This document shows, piece after piece, positions 46,218 through 59,900 of a stretch of 64,000 nt of DNA. The notes below the pieces were generated by a model. It was not told the origin of the DNA. It did not search any database and saw only the letters and a list, made by a program, of their open reading frames with translations. Position 1 is the first letter of the stretch; each line of letters opens with the position of its first letter. The stretch comes from Ustilaginoidea virens (lineage: Eukaryota; Ascomycota; Sordariomycetes; Hypocreales; Clavicipitaceae), in assembly GCF_000687475.1 (NCBI RefSeq), contig NC_057316.1:868001-932000 (forward strand), in the 5' to 3' direction. The position numbers and the translations under genes were made by a program.

Positions 46218-46747
46218 TGTCAGAATGAAATTATTTATTGTTATTTATTTTATTATTTTTTGGATATCTATCGCCGATAATTCTCTACGCATCGCCGCAT
46301 CATTAGATTAAGAAAGGTAATAAGTATTCAGTACTTATATTTATATGGCGGCTGCTAGTAAAGTTGAGTACCCAGTACTTATATATATTCCTTCACGCAC
46401 AAATATATAATGCATTACAAATTGATCATACTACTTTAACGTCGCAAATCTCGATGCATTATAAATGCACATTTTGCCATATATCTATGATATCACAGTA
46501 TGGTCACGATATTCACGTCAGATTGATTTTACTAGGGATGTTCTATATTGGAATATTATATATTTAAATCCTTAGATATTCCTACCCAAATAGTGGGAAG
46601 GAATGGATAGATATATACATGCAAGTAAGTATGCAGAATTAATGCATATTAGATTGTCCCTACGCCTTAGTCTCGTATCTTATCTATGCCGTTACTTTAC
46701 CTTACTGCGATTTTACCATTCTACTGCCTTTATCTTTTGCATACTAT
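46218..46747. other. Low-RIP AT-rich island X between G1 and G2
   Basis: 530 bp with ordinary CA/TG content, starting TGTCAGAATG after AATAC and ending ACTAT just before the G2 LTR. The first 11 bases are the reverse complement of the C2 LTR end (CATTCTGACA). Contains the repeated string AGTACTTATAT. Two open stretches of about 60-67 codons here have no family features. Perhaps the left part of a further, single-copy element. Confidence 0.45.
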
Positions 46748-46991
46748 TGTTACGGGCACGGGCTACGCCCGCGCCACAATGTGGCTAGGACTCGGGCTAC
46801 GCCCGCGTCTAGCCTAAGAAGGACAATAGACGGAGTCACGGGACTATACTAGGACTCCGATATGTGTTATGATCGGGATATAAATAGACTAGATAGAAGG
46901 TTCCTATTTGGATCCTTTTCTTTCCTCTTTAGTCTATTTAATATATATTATTGACGCCTATTTGCAGTCGCCTTAGGGCTAGTCCTTTATA
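46748..46991 (+). repeat. G2 5' LTR
   Basis: TGTTACGGGC...CCTTTATA. R-start candidate AGTCTATTTAA at 46931-46941, TATA-like GATATAAATAGAC upstream; matching primer site TTTAAATAGACT directly after the LTR (46992-47003). Confidence 0.85.
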
Positions 46992-49195
46992 TTTAAATAG
47001 ACTCTCTCAGCCTTACTATTATAACTCCGTGTTATAGAACTAATAATATAAGCATTATACGATATCGAAATGAGCGCGCCTAATGAGATAGGGGCAGACG
47101 GCACGGGGCAGTAGCGCCCCTAATGTAATATATATACCTAAATGCAGCAACTTTCCGAGGGTATGCAATAGATTTAATCGCAGATAAACTCTTTATAGGC
47201 TTATCTCGTAGAGCAGGCGAGTAAACCCTAACTAGAATACCAACCGGTCCCGGTAATATAATAGGGCGGATTTATCCCCCTTATTACTCTCGATGCGGCT
47301 TATACCTAACCTAAGCGTAAGCCGATCCCGATAGGGGACCCCTTTAACAGCAAAAAGATAATATTTACCGCCTAGCGAACCTTTATATAATATAAGCTTG
47401 AGGTCGATAAGGACTTTATTAGGGACGAAAAGATGTAGTAGATATTTATCTTTTAAAATCTATCTTCTACGGTCTAATTATAAGTCGCAGCCTTTTTTAA
47501 GAATAGTAAGGCCTACGATTATAATATAGTAAAGTTCTTTAAATACCTCTAACGTCTCTTTAAGGACCTATATCGATAGGACCGCGCGATTACTAAACTT
47601 AAGCACTTTTTATGCTAAGGCCCTAAAGAACCTTTTGTTACTTTTTTCGTCCGATTTAAGGAAAAACTAGCACTTATAGGAGGAATTAGTTGGCCTAAGG
47701 AAGTGAAACTTAAATACCTCTATTCCGCGTTAAATATTAGGATGGCCGATAAGATTATTGGACTTAGGGTCTCCCGTAATAACTATTATATAGCAGTCGA
47801 CTGCTATTATTAAATTGCTATTAACCTTAAGACTAGCCTAACTATTAGGTGCTATTCTAGTCCTCCTCGTAATCGATAAAATAATAACTAGGATACAGAA
47901 GGTAATATATAGATAATAGGTATTAACTAACTTACTTTAAAGAGTAAGTAATATATAGCCGAATGGGTCTTATAGGAGGTCCTTAACGAGCGATAGGAGA
48001 AGGACCTTTATCTTTATTATAGTGCTTCTACCTACTATATATAGAAATACCGTTTATAAAGGGCCTATAGACTAGGAATAATTAAAGTAGTTATAATAGA
48101 CTCTTAGGCTGCTAAAGATAATAATAGTAATAACTCTTAGGGAAAAGATTAGCCTTTAAGCCTAGTCTCGCGAGAGGGCTTAAAGTATATACTTAGAACC
48201 CCGATTAATTATAAAAAGGACCCTATATAAAGGAGATAAAAGAGATTATAGAACGTATAAATAGGCACCCTTTTTTAGTACCGATATTATATAAATCTTA
48301 TACTTTTATTAATACCTTAATCGACTTGGGTTATAATTACTATAGTGCTATAAGCGAAAAAATAGTATAACGGTTAGGTCTCTAACCTATCTGCCTACTA
48401 TAATATAGGAAAATCGGAACGGTAGTAGAGATTCGGAGCTATTTAAGGGAATATAAGGAAGCGACTTCCTCTATTATGTATATTATTTATGTAGATATTG
48501 ATATTAATAGCTGGCCTTCTACGGTTATACTTTATGTGATCCTAGGCCTTACCTATGATGTTATCTTAAGTCTCCTTTAGATAGAATACTATAATATTAT
48601 ATTATAAGCGAAACGATATTAGATATAGATCGAAGCGGCAGGCAATCTTATCGTCTAGGAATCAATAGTATAATAGTTTGGCTTTACTGCGGTTAATATT
48701 CTCGGTTTAGTCTTTTATAATATACTCCGGCGGGCGAAGCGTTTTAAAGACTAATTGACCTCTTTTATTACTATAAGCCTGTAAGAGATAATATATATTC
48801 TCTATATTATGCTTCCGCTATATTAAGACCCTATACTATCTCCGCAGAAGCCATAAGGACTATCCCTAGAGTTATAGGAATTTAGCGATTTATTTAATAA
48901 GGAAATGGCCTCCGGCCTTTCTTTATACCGGGGTATATTAGACTATTATATTCGGCTTAAGAAGGCCCTAGATGGAAGCGTATTAGACCTACCTTAGGGC
49001 CTATTATATAATATGCTATAGGACTAGCTTCTTAAGGTTTAGAGATAGGTAACTAACCTTATAGATAAAGGATAGATTTAGGCGAGTTCTTTATTAGCGG
49101 TAGCTTTAGTCCTCCTAATAAGGAAGGGGAATAAAGGGTAGCATTTTTATATAGATTATTAAGCCCTAAATAAGGTTATAGCTTAAGACTAATAC
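46748..49195 (+). mobile_element. Ty3/gypsy chromovirus G2, left part
   Basis: 5' LTR 46748-46991 (244 bp), primer site from 46992, gag about 47100-48200, protease (N-T-L-I-D-L-G-Y-N) at about 48310-48340, start of RT from about 48900. Interrupted by C2 at 49195/49196; resumes at 62356. Same family as G1 and G3. Confidence 0.82.
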
Positions 49196-49391
49196 TGTTG
49201 GAGGGAAATTGGCTTGTCTGTAATGTGGATATCGGTTATATCCGAGGTCGGATGTGCCGAGTTCTCCCTAGATCAGTAAGCCCTTAGGGGTACCCCCTAT
49301 CCTACTATAAATAGCTAGGAACATAAGTCTCTTAGAGAGGACTTGGTTCCTTCAATCAAGCATTATCGCATTTTCCCTATGCATTCTAATA
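49196..49391 (+). repeat. C2 5' LTR
   Basis: TGTTGGAGGG...GCATTCTAATA, 196 bp; the uninterrupted copy shows the junction GGATATC|GGTTATATCC that G3 split in the 3' LTR. TATAAATAGC at about 49310 is a likely TATA box. Confidence 0.88.
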
Positions 49392-49705
49392 TGGTAGCAA
49401 TTGCATAAATATTACAATAAAAACCTTATTTTTATCCCTTACCTTGTAGCCCAGCCTTAAGATCAACTGTTATCTTTATTTTGCTGTAAAAGCCACTATT
49501 TTCTGGATCTTATTTAAGTAAGCTCCGGATTCCCCTTTGAATCCGTCAAAAGTATTGTTGCTGATATACTCGTGTGGCCTTATTAATCAAAAAAGGAGGC
49601 TATTTATTCGGAAAGTCGCGATATTTCCTTTAATCTAATAAATCGATATCTTGACCGCTATTTTCGTCAGATCAATTCGTGCCCTGAATATTATTATTAG
49701 CGAAA

Positions 49706-52700
49706 ATGGGTACTGTTACTAATGATAGCTCTAAACTAGTAGTTAAGCTGATATCCCGATATGACTGGGATATCTGGTATGATAATATTTAAAAGCGTGC
49801 TTTAGATGATGATATTTAGATATTCGTTGATCCTAAGGGCTTAGAAATACTGAATATGCCCCTTCTGCCGGCATAAGAATTAGATGAACCTATCTATTCT
49901 ACGCAGGCATTAGCATCAATACCAATATCTATAGCAATAGCAGATTCATCAATAGAAGCTGCAGATCATGCCCCTTCTATAAATACTAGAGCTGTAACGG
50001 TAGCTAGGGCATTATCGGCAGGACTATTACCCTCGGTAAGAATAAGAATAATCTGGCCGTAGTAAGTCGAGAATGTTGAAGAAAACCACCACTTTAAGCC
50101 GATATAACGCCCTGGTGGTATTACTACTGCAGAATAGATGAAATAAGCCAATATTTAGTATAATATTCAGAACGACTGTTATATGATGTTTAGTCGGAAC
50201 CTTCGAGTATATACGGCATAGTTTGAATTAATACTAAGCCCTAGCTATAAGATATTAGTGGCAGGCGATTGGAATATTTGAGGAAAAATTCAACGCCTAA
50301 TAGAATGTGTGCGACCGGTTTAGCTTATTATCTAGGAATACTTTAAAGAAAAATTTAAGTAGGCTATATGGTGTAACCTTATAAGATATAATATAGAGGA
50401 ATGGTTCAACGAAATCTCTATATTGTATAAGCGATTAATGCGAATAGACTCGATCCTTATTAATAGGAATATGCCTACTAAATGGCTAGCGGAAGCTCTT
50501 CGTTAAAAGTATCCTGCCTTTAAGGAAAAAATCCTTAATCGAATAGTGAAAGCATAGGAATAGAATAAATATCTCGATTTTCTAATAACTATTAAATATA
50601 TTCGGTAGAAATAGGAGCTGGAAGAGAAGGGGAAGGTTAGTAGTAGTTATATAGTATTTATGATTGATGATACTAAACCTTCGTTGTAAGCCGCTTCTAG
50701 CGATACTTTAGCTTTATCTTCAGCAGAAAAAAAGACCTGTAAATATTATGGCAAGCCCTATATAGTAAAGGGGCCTTATTATAAGAATTGTTAGATATTG
50801 ACTCTATCGATGGCTCTGAACCACTTAAAAGATAGGATTAATAAGAAAAGCTAGGAAGCCGTATATAAAAAAATAAAAAAGGAATCTAAAGAGGTATAAG
50901 ATGCATTTAAAGCCTTTCAAGATGAATATAAAGGCAAAGGCAAAGGCAAAAGCAATAATAATAATAATAAGGAAGAAGATAGATTAACGGAAAAAGAAAA
51001 AGAAGATAAGGTATTTACGATATCTATTCTTTCTATAGGAACTTACCTAAATGATTTAGGCCTTTTAAAGTCTCGTATTATGCTCGATAGTAGCGCTTTA
51101 ACGTATATTTTTAATAATATAAAGTGGTTTACTAATATCGATTATAATATCGATGAGCATATCGTTCGTGATACTTATAATAGTATTTCGAAAGTCCTTA
51201 GTATTAGCTCTATTCGAATTATATTATAAAATAGAAGGGCTGTTACCTTTATCGATATTCTATATAATCCGACGATCGTAGCGAATCTTTTTGCTATAAA
51301 AAAGATAAGAAATAAAAGATTATTTTAAAATAATAAAGTCGACGAAATTTACCTACGGAAAAATAGTTAATAAGAAGTAATCTTTTAAGTTTTTTAGGTG
51401 GAAAAAAGGCCCTATATCCTCTACTAAAGTAGTGGAAATAATATGCCTATAGATGAATTTATTACGAGGGCTTAAAATAAAGCCTTAATTGTTAATAAAG
51501 CCTATTTAGCTCGAGGAGATAGCCGCTAGCCTAAAACTTTAATGAAAACGCTTTATATTATCTAGTATATACGTTTTAGGTATCTAGGTTGGGATTCGAT
51601 GGATCGTATCTTTAAGGATATATTATAGATGCCCGAGGAAAAAGAAGCTTTAAATTATAAGGTTTATAGTAGCATGAAAATCGTGAAGTAGATATTACGG
51701 TTATCTTACAAGCTCTTAATGCCTTAGGAACCCTTTAAAGTAGTCTCTTTCGATCTATTTCTATAAGCTACTGCTTTTAATAGTAATAAATATATAGCGT
51801 TATTTACCTGCCGATTTATAGGAATGAAGTGTATTTTTACGATACTTAGAAAGACCGATCTATTTAGATGCTAGCTAATCTTCGAGAATCGAGTTTTATG
51901 CCTATATAATGTGGCGATCGCGATAGTTATCTCTGATAACGAAATAGCGCTTTAGACTAGTAATGGTCGGGAAAAAGCTAAATAGAAAGGCATTATGATT
52001 CGAAATTCGAGCCCTAGTTACTAATATTAGAATAGTTATACTGAATGTTTTAGGGGGGTGTTAAAGATGAAGATAGCCCTTCTCAATATATAAGCAGGCT
52101 TTCTTAAGGAGTTATGGCCTATTATAGCCGAAGTAGTAATATATTTGCTAAATTGAAGCCCTAGGAAGTCAGAAAGACCTTATAATAACTGGAAGTCACC
52201 TCTTTAAATGCTTTAACTTTAGCTCTGTGATAATAAGCCTGCCTAGAAATACCTACCAGCAGATGTTCGTCTATAAATTCACTACCTCTACGCCTATAGA
52301 TGTAAGGCTTTCGTGATGATTTATGATAGGATATTGCAGAAAGGTCTAAAGCTTAATTAAAGAGCTTATATCGGGTATTTGGTAGGCTATATCTCGACCA
52401 CTTAGTACCTAATTTGGGTGCCTTCGTTGAAAAGAAGCTGCTGGTTTAATTCTAGCTATATTACATTCGATAAGACTGTATTCTATTAAGATGAATGTTA
52501 TTTACCGATTTCTGAATAATAGAAAGAGGCCCTAAATAGCCTTATCGGTAATATTGAAGAAATACCTATTGTTAACGATTTTGAACTCGTGTTATCTAGG
52601 AATTCGATTGAAAATATCTTTGCTGATGATCTTATTATTGAATAGGCACTAGAGGCATAAAATGAAGCTATTAATAATGCCCTTTAACTAATAGAAATTG

Positions 52701-54480
52701 ATCTTAAGGTTATAGACTATTCTGAAGAAGCTATTACTTAAGCGATACTACCGTCCCCGCTATTTTCGCCTAAGCTTAATAATAAACTCGAGCTGATTAT
52801 TCCTTTCGATAATATATTCTTTATAAAGCTTAAAGGAAATGCTTATAATATGTTCGCAGCTTCTATCGCAAAGCCTTTAGCTATAATAGAGGCACTATAT
52901 ATCACGAATATGCCTAAAGAGCCGGCGATATAGAGGGAGCTTAGAAAGCACCCTAAGCGTAAGGAATTTATTGCCGCCGCGAAAGAAGAATATTCAAAGG
53001 TTATAAATGGGGAGATTAGGTATATTATTTAACGAAATAATTTATCTATCGACCCTTGGATTAAGCTATTAGACCTGAAGTGGGTGTTTGCCTATAAATA
53101 GGACTAAGATGGGTATCTTACTGGTTATAAGGCATGATTATGCGTTTATAGTGATTAATAACCCTATGATCTTCGTGATACCTAGGTAGCGGCGCTTGCG
53201 GTATATATATTTCGGCTTCTTATGGCGTTAATATACTTTTTTGACTTAGAAACACACTAATATGACTTCGTTATGGCTTTTTTTAATGTACTACTTAACG
53301 AGACTATCTATTGCAAATAACCCGATAGATTCCACGATAGTTTTATATTTATTAGGTTGTTGTGTGCCCTATACAGGCTTTAAAGGTCTCTGCTATTATA
53401 GTTTAAAGAGTTATTACGATTCCTATTGTAATAAGGCTTCAAATAGGTCTATAAGGACCCCTATATCTTTATTAATAGCTTCCTTATTATATTCTTTTAT
53501 ATTGATAACCTAGTCGTACTTTATTATAAGTTATGGATAAAGGTATTCGAATCGTTCTATATGGCATTAATGGCGGCATTTAAGATTAAAGATCTCGGCG
53601 AGCTATAGTGGTTCTTAGCAATTAAGGTTATTCGCAACTATACGGCCGGAAAGTTGTGGCTTATATAGAGGGCTTACTTCGATAAGCTGGCGATAAAATA
53701 TAATCTTACTGCGTTTGACGATACTAAGGACCGCCTTCCGGAAAACCCGCTGTATGCTATAAGACTTAAGGCATTCGATAGGATAGCTGAACCACATAAT
53801 ACGAAGCGATACTAATCGATAGTAGGCTCGTTGGTATATCCGATTATAATTATAAGGCCTAAACTAGGCTATATTGGATCGCAGCTATTAAGATTCCTTT
53901 AAAACCTAAGTCTAGACTATTTATAAGCTATAAGGAAGGCACTCGACTACGGCTACGCGTAGAAGAATACCGCGATAGAGTTTTAGGCTAATATAGCAGA
54001 AATAGAGGCATTTTCTAATGCTTCCTATACCGATGATATTACGATGCAATAAAGCAGTTAGGGCTATATAATTAAGCTCTTTAGCGGCCCGATTGTGTAT
54101 AAATCGGGTTAATAGGATACTATTACAATATTATCAACAGAGGCAAAGCTTCTTGTAATATCTTATACAGTAAAGGAGGTTATTGCCTTTAAGAGATTAT
54201 GCGAGGAAGTTAGGCTTCAATTGTATGCCGATATCCCTATAATTCAATACGATAATATCCAGACCATTCGCTTATTAAAAGAGGAATTCTTCAAGCTCGT
54301 AATACAGCTTTATCATGTAGATATTTATTACTATTAGTTGCGCCAGGAGGTTCAGAAAGGAATGATCGATATTACGTAAGTTCTAACGGGCAATATAGTT
54401 GCTAATGGTTTTATAAAGCCCCTAATAGGCCAGAAATTTAAAATCTTCCGCTAGTAGCTTAGGCTCGTTATTTTGAAGGG
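49706..54480 (+). pseudogene. C2 gag-pol remnant
   Basis: Starts ATG at 49706 (MGTVTNDSSKLVVKL, then RYDWDIWYDNI). Zinc-knuckle-like CKYYGKPY...YYKNC near 50740-50790, protease LDSSALTYIFN at about 51080 (DSGA-type), integrase about 51400-52300, RT from about 52990 with the YVDD box as Y-I-D-N at 53498-53509, RNase H to about 54450. Frame broken by TAG/TAA. Copia domain order. Confidence 0.7.
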
Positions 54481-54824
54481 ATCCTATAACGCTAGACCGC
54501 AGTCTCACGATATTAATTTTGGTGGTGAGGAAGAGCCTCATAAGGATTAAAAGACGCCCTAAAAAATCAGATTGAAAGGGGCTTTTCAATAGCTGTATTT
54601 ATTTCCTATAGAAAATTAGAATCTACAGTTTATTGCTGTTTTCTTACTTTGTATATATGCTATTGGGCCAATTTACCCCTGTATAAGTAGCCTGTTCAAC
54701 AACGGCACCGTCATTTTGCGCATATCGTTTTTGAGTGGATTGATATTTCTACTTATTATCTTGCTTTGCACTAAGTTTAGCTATATGGCAGGATATCCTA
54801 GAGAAAGCATATCTTAAGGGGGTG

Positions 54825-54862
54825 TATTAGAGGGAAATTGGCTTATCTATAATATGGATATC
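54825..54862 (+). repeat. C2 3' LTR, left 38 bp
   Basis: Begins TATTAGAGGG (TGTTGGAGGG in the 5' LTR) after the purine tract and ends with the G3 target duplication ATATC. Confidence 0.85.
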
Positions 54863-55104
54863 TGTAAAGGACTGGCCCTAGGGCTACTGCGAATAGGCGT
54901 CGAATAAATATATTAAATAGACTAAGGAGGAAAGAGAGAGGGCCCGAATAGGGGCCTCTAAGTAGCCTATTTATATCTATATGTAGCACAGGCCGAGTCC
55001 TTAGCGAGCCCTTATAACCCTATGCCGATACTCCTAAGGCTAGTCGCGGGCGCAGCCCGAGTCCTAGCCATATTGTGGCGCGGGTATAGCCCAAGCCCGT
55101 AATA
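54863..55104 (-). repeat. G3 3' LTR
   Basis: 242 bp; on the plus strand TGTAAAGGAC...GCCCGTAATA. Flanked inside by the polypurine tract (plus-strand ACCCCCCTTCTCC, 55106-55118). Confidence 0.88.
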
Positions 55105-55639
55105 TACCCCCCTTCTCCGCCTTAGAGTCGGAAAAATCGCCTTCCATCATCAATTAATCCTCCGCTAGGGACCAATCATATCGCCGATTACTATATCGCA
55201 ATATCCTCAAATCCATATATAGGCCAATTGCCAGGTATAGGAAGGATTCGTCTATAACTATAGCGGATATAGCTATACAATTAATAGGAGTCGTACAGTT
55301 ATTAATTGGGAATAGTATAGTAGAAGCATATAGAAGTTCGTCGTCGCACCGCCAGCTAGAAATTAACTGATGCAGCTGGGAACGTTATAAAAAATTTTTT
55401 GCTAGCTGCCGGTTGGAAATCTCCCTATAGTCTTTATTTTTCCTCATTAGGGCTTTTTTCCTTCTTCCCTTCTTCTTATTAAGGCCATCAATAAGCATTA
55501 AAGGTCCCTATTATTATAAGTTTTATCCCATATTAAGCCCGTATTACATACTAATCGGTTAAAGTATTATTTCTATCCCGCTCACATTAGTATTCCTTAC
55601 CGAATTCTATCTCTATATAACTAGCTGCTAACTCCCTTT

Positions 55640-56880
55640 ATAGCGAGACCTAGTCTAGCCTATCGTAAAGCCTATTAGTAAGTCTTAAGTCCCTACCTCT
55701 ATCGCGAGCGTCTTATGCTGACCCCGTTTAGAGCCCGAATATATCTTTATCTACTACTAGAAGTGCTTTTACTAGGGAGGGATCGAGCCCTACTCATCCC
55801 TAAAAGCCATACCGCACCGTTAGCGATTATCTCCTAAAGAGGGACTCCTCGGATAAAGAGTATCAATATATAAAAGACGAAGAGTTTCCATACGATAGAT
55901 ATACCAAGTATATATAGTCGACCGGAGAGTTGCCTGTATATAAGTATTACAGGAGAGCCAAAGGGTGCAAAAGCTGCGCCAATTCTTATGCATCCTGCGT
56001 ATAGCTTAATCAGCGTCTCGCGGGGAACCCCATACTATAATGCATCTTATGCAGCCAGATTAAAGTAGTAAAGGAGGGGAGGGCTATCGTAGAGCCCGCT
56101 TATCCTAAGATAGATACGCAGAAAGCGTATACCGCTATCCTTACCCCTAAGTTTCAGGCTTTAAATAATTAATAGCATTACGCTTTTACTGCCGAGTAAG
56201 TAGCCCCTAGTGCCTCGCGTTTAGCATTCGGGCTAAAGGATGCTGCCGGTATAGTTTCTACTGTATTTACGGCATTAACGCCCTCGCGGCGCTAGGCTAG
56301 GTCTATTATAGATCTCGCTCCTATTCTAAATATTATAAGGGAGATATAAGTGGAAGCCTAGGAACATTATGCCAGGATGGAGTAGTACTGGGTTAAAGCT
56401 TAATATCCCTAACTACCCCCGCCCCTATCTTAGCCCGCCCTCCCCATATATTACGCAGGGGGGGAACTATTATACGATTAGGGCGGCTAGTATTATATAG
56501 AGGCTCCGCCGCCGCCGGCATAAGGTTATCTAATGCAACCCTTATAGTAGTAGGCAGACCCCGCTCTACAGCCCCTTACGCCCTCGCCGTCTTTATTACG
56601 GCCGCCTCTATAGATACCGCATCATCTGGCCCTATCTTATTAAGGGGTCTTATCGTCTCCTAATATACCCCTGCTGTATTCGCCTTATAGTATCCCGCAG
56701 ACTCTATCACATTATAGATATATAGGGAACTATCCCCGTCTGATATATAGCCTATATACGCGTCCTACCCTATAAGGACCCCCGCTGCTACTAGCCTATA
56801 CGCCGCTATAGGAGCAGGAGGAGGCTTAGAGAGATAGAGAGTAGCCTTAAGAAGGGGCGTATTAAAGTTAAGCCTATATC
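55640..56880 (+). pseudogene. Cys-rich/Pro-rich frame antisense within G3
   Basis: Limits approximate. Plus-strand frame between G3 pol and 3' LTR, opposite to gag-pol. It reads DEEFPYDRYTKYI, then YYRRAKGCKSCANSYASC at 55945-56000, i.e. CX2CX6C, followed by CILC at about 56041, a pattern like the first part of a Zn2Cys6 or related zinc module, though the sixth Cys is not seen. The C-terminal half is Pro/Gln rich (EAPPPPAQGYL; LQPLTPSPSLL). Several TAG codons interrupt it at likely Gln/Trp sites. No function assigned; G1 ends before the matching point and G2 leaves the window, so it cannot be tested here whether the family always has it. Confidence 0.5.
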
Positions 56881-56979
56881 GGCCCCGGTTTAATTTATTA
56901 TATTATATTTTTTTTTTTTTTGCGTATTTTTATTATTTTATATTTTATTTATAGTAGTAGGCATTCGGCGTCGTTTACT

Positions 56980-59900
56980 AGTCTAATAGACCTTATTTCG
57001 GGACCCAGCTAGGCCTATTATAAGTCCTAATATCCCCTTATTTAGCCTCGAATATTTCTTATGCAGTAGTATCCTTAAAGTTTTCTAAGGGTTCTTATAT
57101 CGGTAAATCGTACCCTTTCTACTTTACGAGTATATTATATTTCCATCCTTAGCCTTATGCATTTTTCGCTATAAGTATCTCTTTAACCTTATACTCCTCG
57201 TATAGGTTTATAGAGTCTTAGAGAAGGATAAATAGGGGCCTAAGTCATATATTAGTTATTACCTAATTAGGTAATAGATCGGAAGTAGCTTATTCGACTA
57301 AATTAATATAGAAAACCGGATAGATACCTTATAGGATATTAAGCTAGATATTAAGTAGTAATAAGACGGCAATAATAGTATATTTAGCAGAGACCTAATT
57401 AAGCTTCTTATATAGGCGGTTCGTTTTAATATTCTAGAGGTTTAACTATACCTAATTACTAACCTAAAAGCGCTTAGCCGGGCATTATAAACGGTTAATA
57501 GTATCTTGCTATCGTTATTATATAAAGGCGATAGTAGCCTAGGCTAATTCCTATCCCTTTTTAAGGTTACTAAAAAAGAGAGCCATATACCCCTTCGGGG
57601 TAATTAAGCTTAGGGTTACCTCTAGAGGCAGGGCGACAATCAGAATATTAAACCCATTAAGTAACTAATTCAAGCTAAACCCAGTAATAAATAATATCCG
57701 GTTATTTAACGCGAGTTAATATACCGTAAGATGATATAGCCAATCATACTAATCAAAAGAAACTATAATATAGAGGACCGCCTATACTTCTTAGTTTATT
57801 CGCTTTATACCGCTATTAGTTTAGGGGTAGTATACTATTAATAGAAGTTATTCGGTCCTAACTAATTTATATAGTATAGATTAAAATTAGCCTACTTAAT
57901 CCGAACCTCGATCGCTAATAATCTCCCTAGGGAAGCTATAAAAGCGCTACTAATACTATTAAAAGCATTTTATACAGTCTTCTATTTTTATTAAGTATAT
58001 AGCCTTAAGCTGGATATACTTCGATAAGCGGTTTATAATCACTATAAGGAATCGCGGGTCGGAGGTATTATAGGCAGGAAGGTCGGTTATAAAGTCGACC
58101 GATATTTACGACTAAAAGCAGTCTGTAATTAATAGCGGTTATAATAGGCCCTGGCGCAATTAGCGGCTCTTATATACCCCGCAGTATTAGCAATTCCAAA
58201 CGTATCTCGCTACCTTAGATAACATATTATCGAAGTAATAATCCTATCGCAATAATTAAAAGGTAGTATTTTTCCCTAGGTGGCCCGTAATAGGCGAGTT
58301 ATAATAGCATTAGATCACCGTAGTGGTTAAGGGCTTAAATAATAGGAGCCATACCTATATCCGATAAAGGAGTATACTATATGCATTTAGGGTATAATTA
58401 GCAATTTATTCTTATATTGCTGCTTCTACTAGAAATCGTTGTTCTTTATTCGCAACTATTATCTATTAGGCCTAATATATACTATCTTTAGATATCGCTT
58501 AGTCCTAGATAGCTTAAAGGTGGGAGTTAGTAAAGATATATAGGCCGCGAGGTAGGGTGGTCTATAGGGCCAAGGTCGGTATTATCCCGCCCTCTATCTT
58601 ATCTATATTAAGTACTAAAATAGATAGCGGTTTTAAGATCTAGCCGATTTATAGCTCTGCCCTGCCTGCCTCTTATTCCTATCGAGAAAGCGTATTAGGG
58701 CGTTAGGCTTATAACCCTAGCCTATACTAAAGATAGAAGTTAAAGAGTGCTAGAGTCTTAGCCTATTAGGCTTATCGCTTGGATATTTTTTATAGTCGGG
58801 CGAAATACTCTAGGTTCTTATAGTCGGTAAGGATAGTAAAAGGGGAGGCTACTAAATAGAGTTCTACTAACTACGCCTTAAGGCAAAAAATAATAGTAAG
58901 GAGTTCCTTATCGTATATAGTATAATTCCATTCTACATCTAATAAGCAAGCGGAATAGTATACAATAGGGTAGAATATACTATCTTCCCCGACTTACGAT
59001 AGATAGCCACTAAGGGCCATATTAAAACTATCTGCCTTAAGAACCATCTCTTTATTAAGGTGCTATTAGGCGAGAACTAGAGACGATATAAAACACTACT
59101 TAAGCGCTTAAAATACCGCCTTTTCTTCGTCTAATTATTAGAATAGGACCCCTTTCTTTATTAACCTAACTAAAAGGTCGATAAAGCGGGAGAAATCTAA
59201 GATAAAGTTATAGTAGAAGTTAGTAAAACCAAGGAAACTATAAACGCCTTTTAATTTCGTAGGTGCTTCCTAGTTCTAAATAGCTTTAATCTTTTTAGGG
59301 TTTAGGTGGATTTCCTTTCCGGCCGTTACGATATATTTTAGGTACTAAACCTCCTTTACTGCGAAGTCGCACTTATTAAGATCTAAATTTAGGCCGGCTT
59401 TTTGCAGTTATTAAAGGATTTCTTTAACGCGCCCTATATAGTCCGCCTTTATTCCCCCGGTATAGATTAAGACGTTATTAAGGTAGGCAGTTATAAAGTC
59501 TCTTAGCGTATTCCCTAAGGCCCTATTAATATATCTTTAGAAAGTCGTAGGGGCCCTAATTAGGCTAAATAATATAATAAGCCATTTAAATAGTCCGAAT
59601 TATATGCGGAATACAATTAAGTATTTATCGCCCTTTATAATATATATCTTATGGAATGCTATGCGTATATCAACCTTAGTAAACTATTTCGCTTAGGATA
59701 AGGATTGTAAGGTCTCCTTAATTAAAAGGAGGGGGTATTGGTCTTAGACTATAACCTTATTAAGGGCCCGATAGTCGATACAAAAACGCTACCTGCTATT
59801 CCCTTTTCTAGCTAGTAGGACTAATGCCGCTACCGATAAAGAGCTTACGCAGATTTATCTTTTATCTATTAGGTTAGTTACTTATCTTTGAACCTTAAGT

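Larger units (their letters stand above)
49196..54862 (+). mobile_element. Ty1/copia retrotransposon C2, main part
   Basis: Inserted in G2 RT with target duplication AATAC (49191-49195, 62356-62360). 5' LTR 49196-49391 (196 bp), primer site TGGTAGC at 49392, polypurine AAGGGGG before 54825, 3' LTR split by G3: 54825-54862 plus 62198-62355, which together make 196 bp. About 5.8 kb without G3. Less RIP-changed than its host: TGG and CA codons survive. Confidence 0.9.

Noticed and set aside
46364..46788. Two small plus-strand frames (67 and 61 codons) in island X
   Set aside because: Short, start in repeats of AGTACTTATAT, no family features; the second runs into the G2 LTR.
54821..54836. C2 3' LTR starting at TGTATTAGAGGG (54823)
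   Set aside because: Start at 54825 (TATTAGAGGG) aligns without gap to TGTTGGAGGG by RIP-type changes and gives exactly 196 bp after removal of G3.
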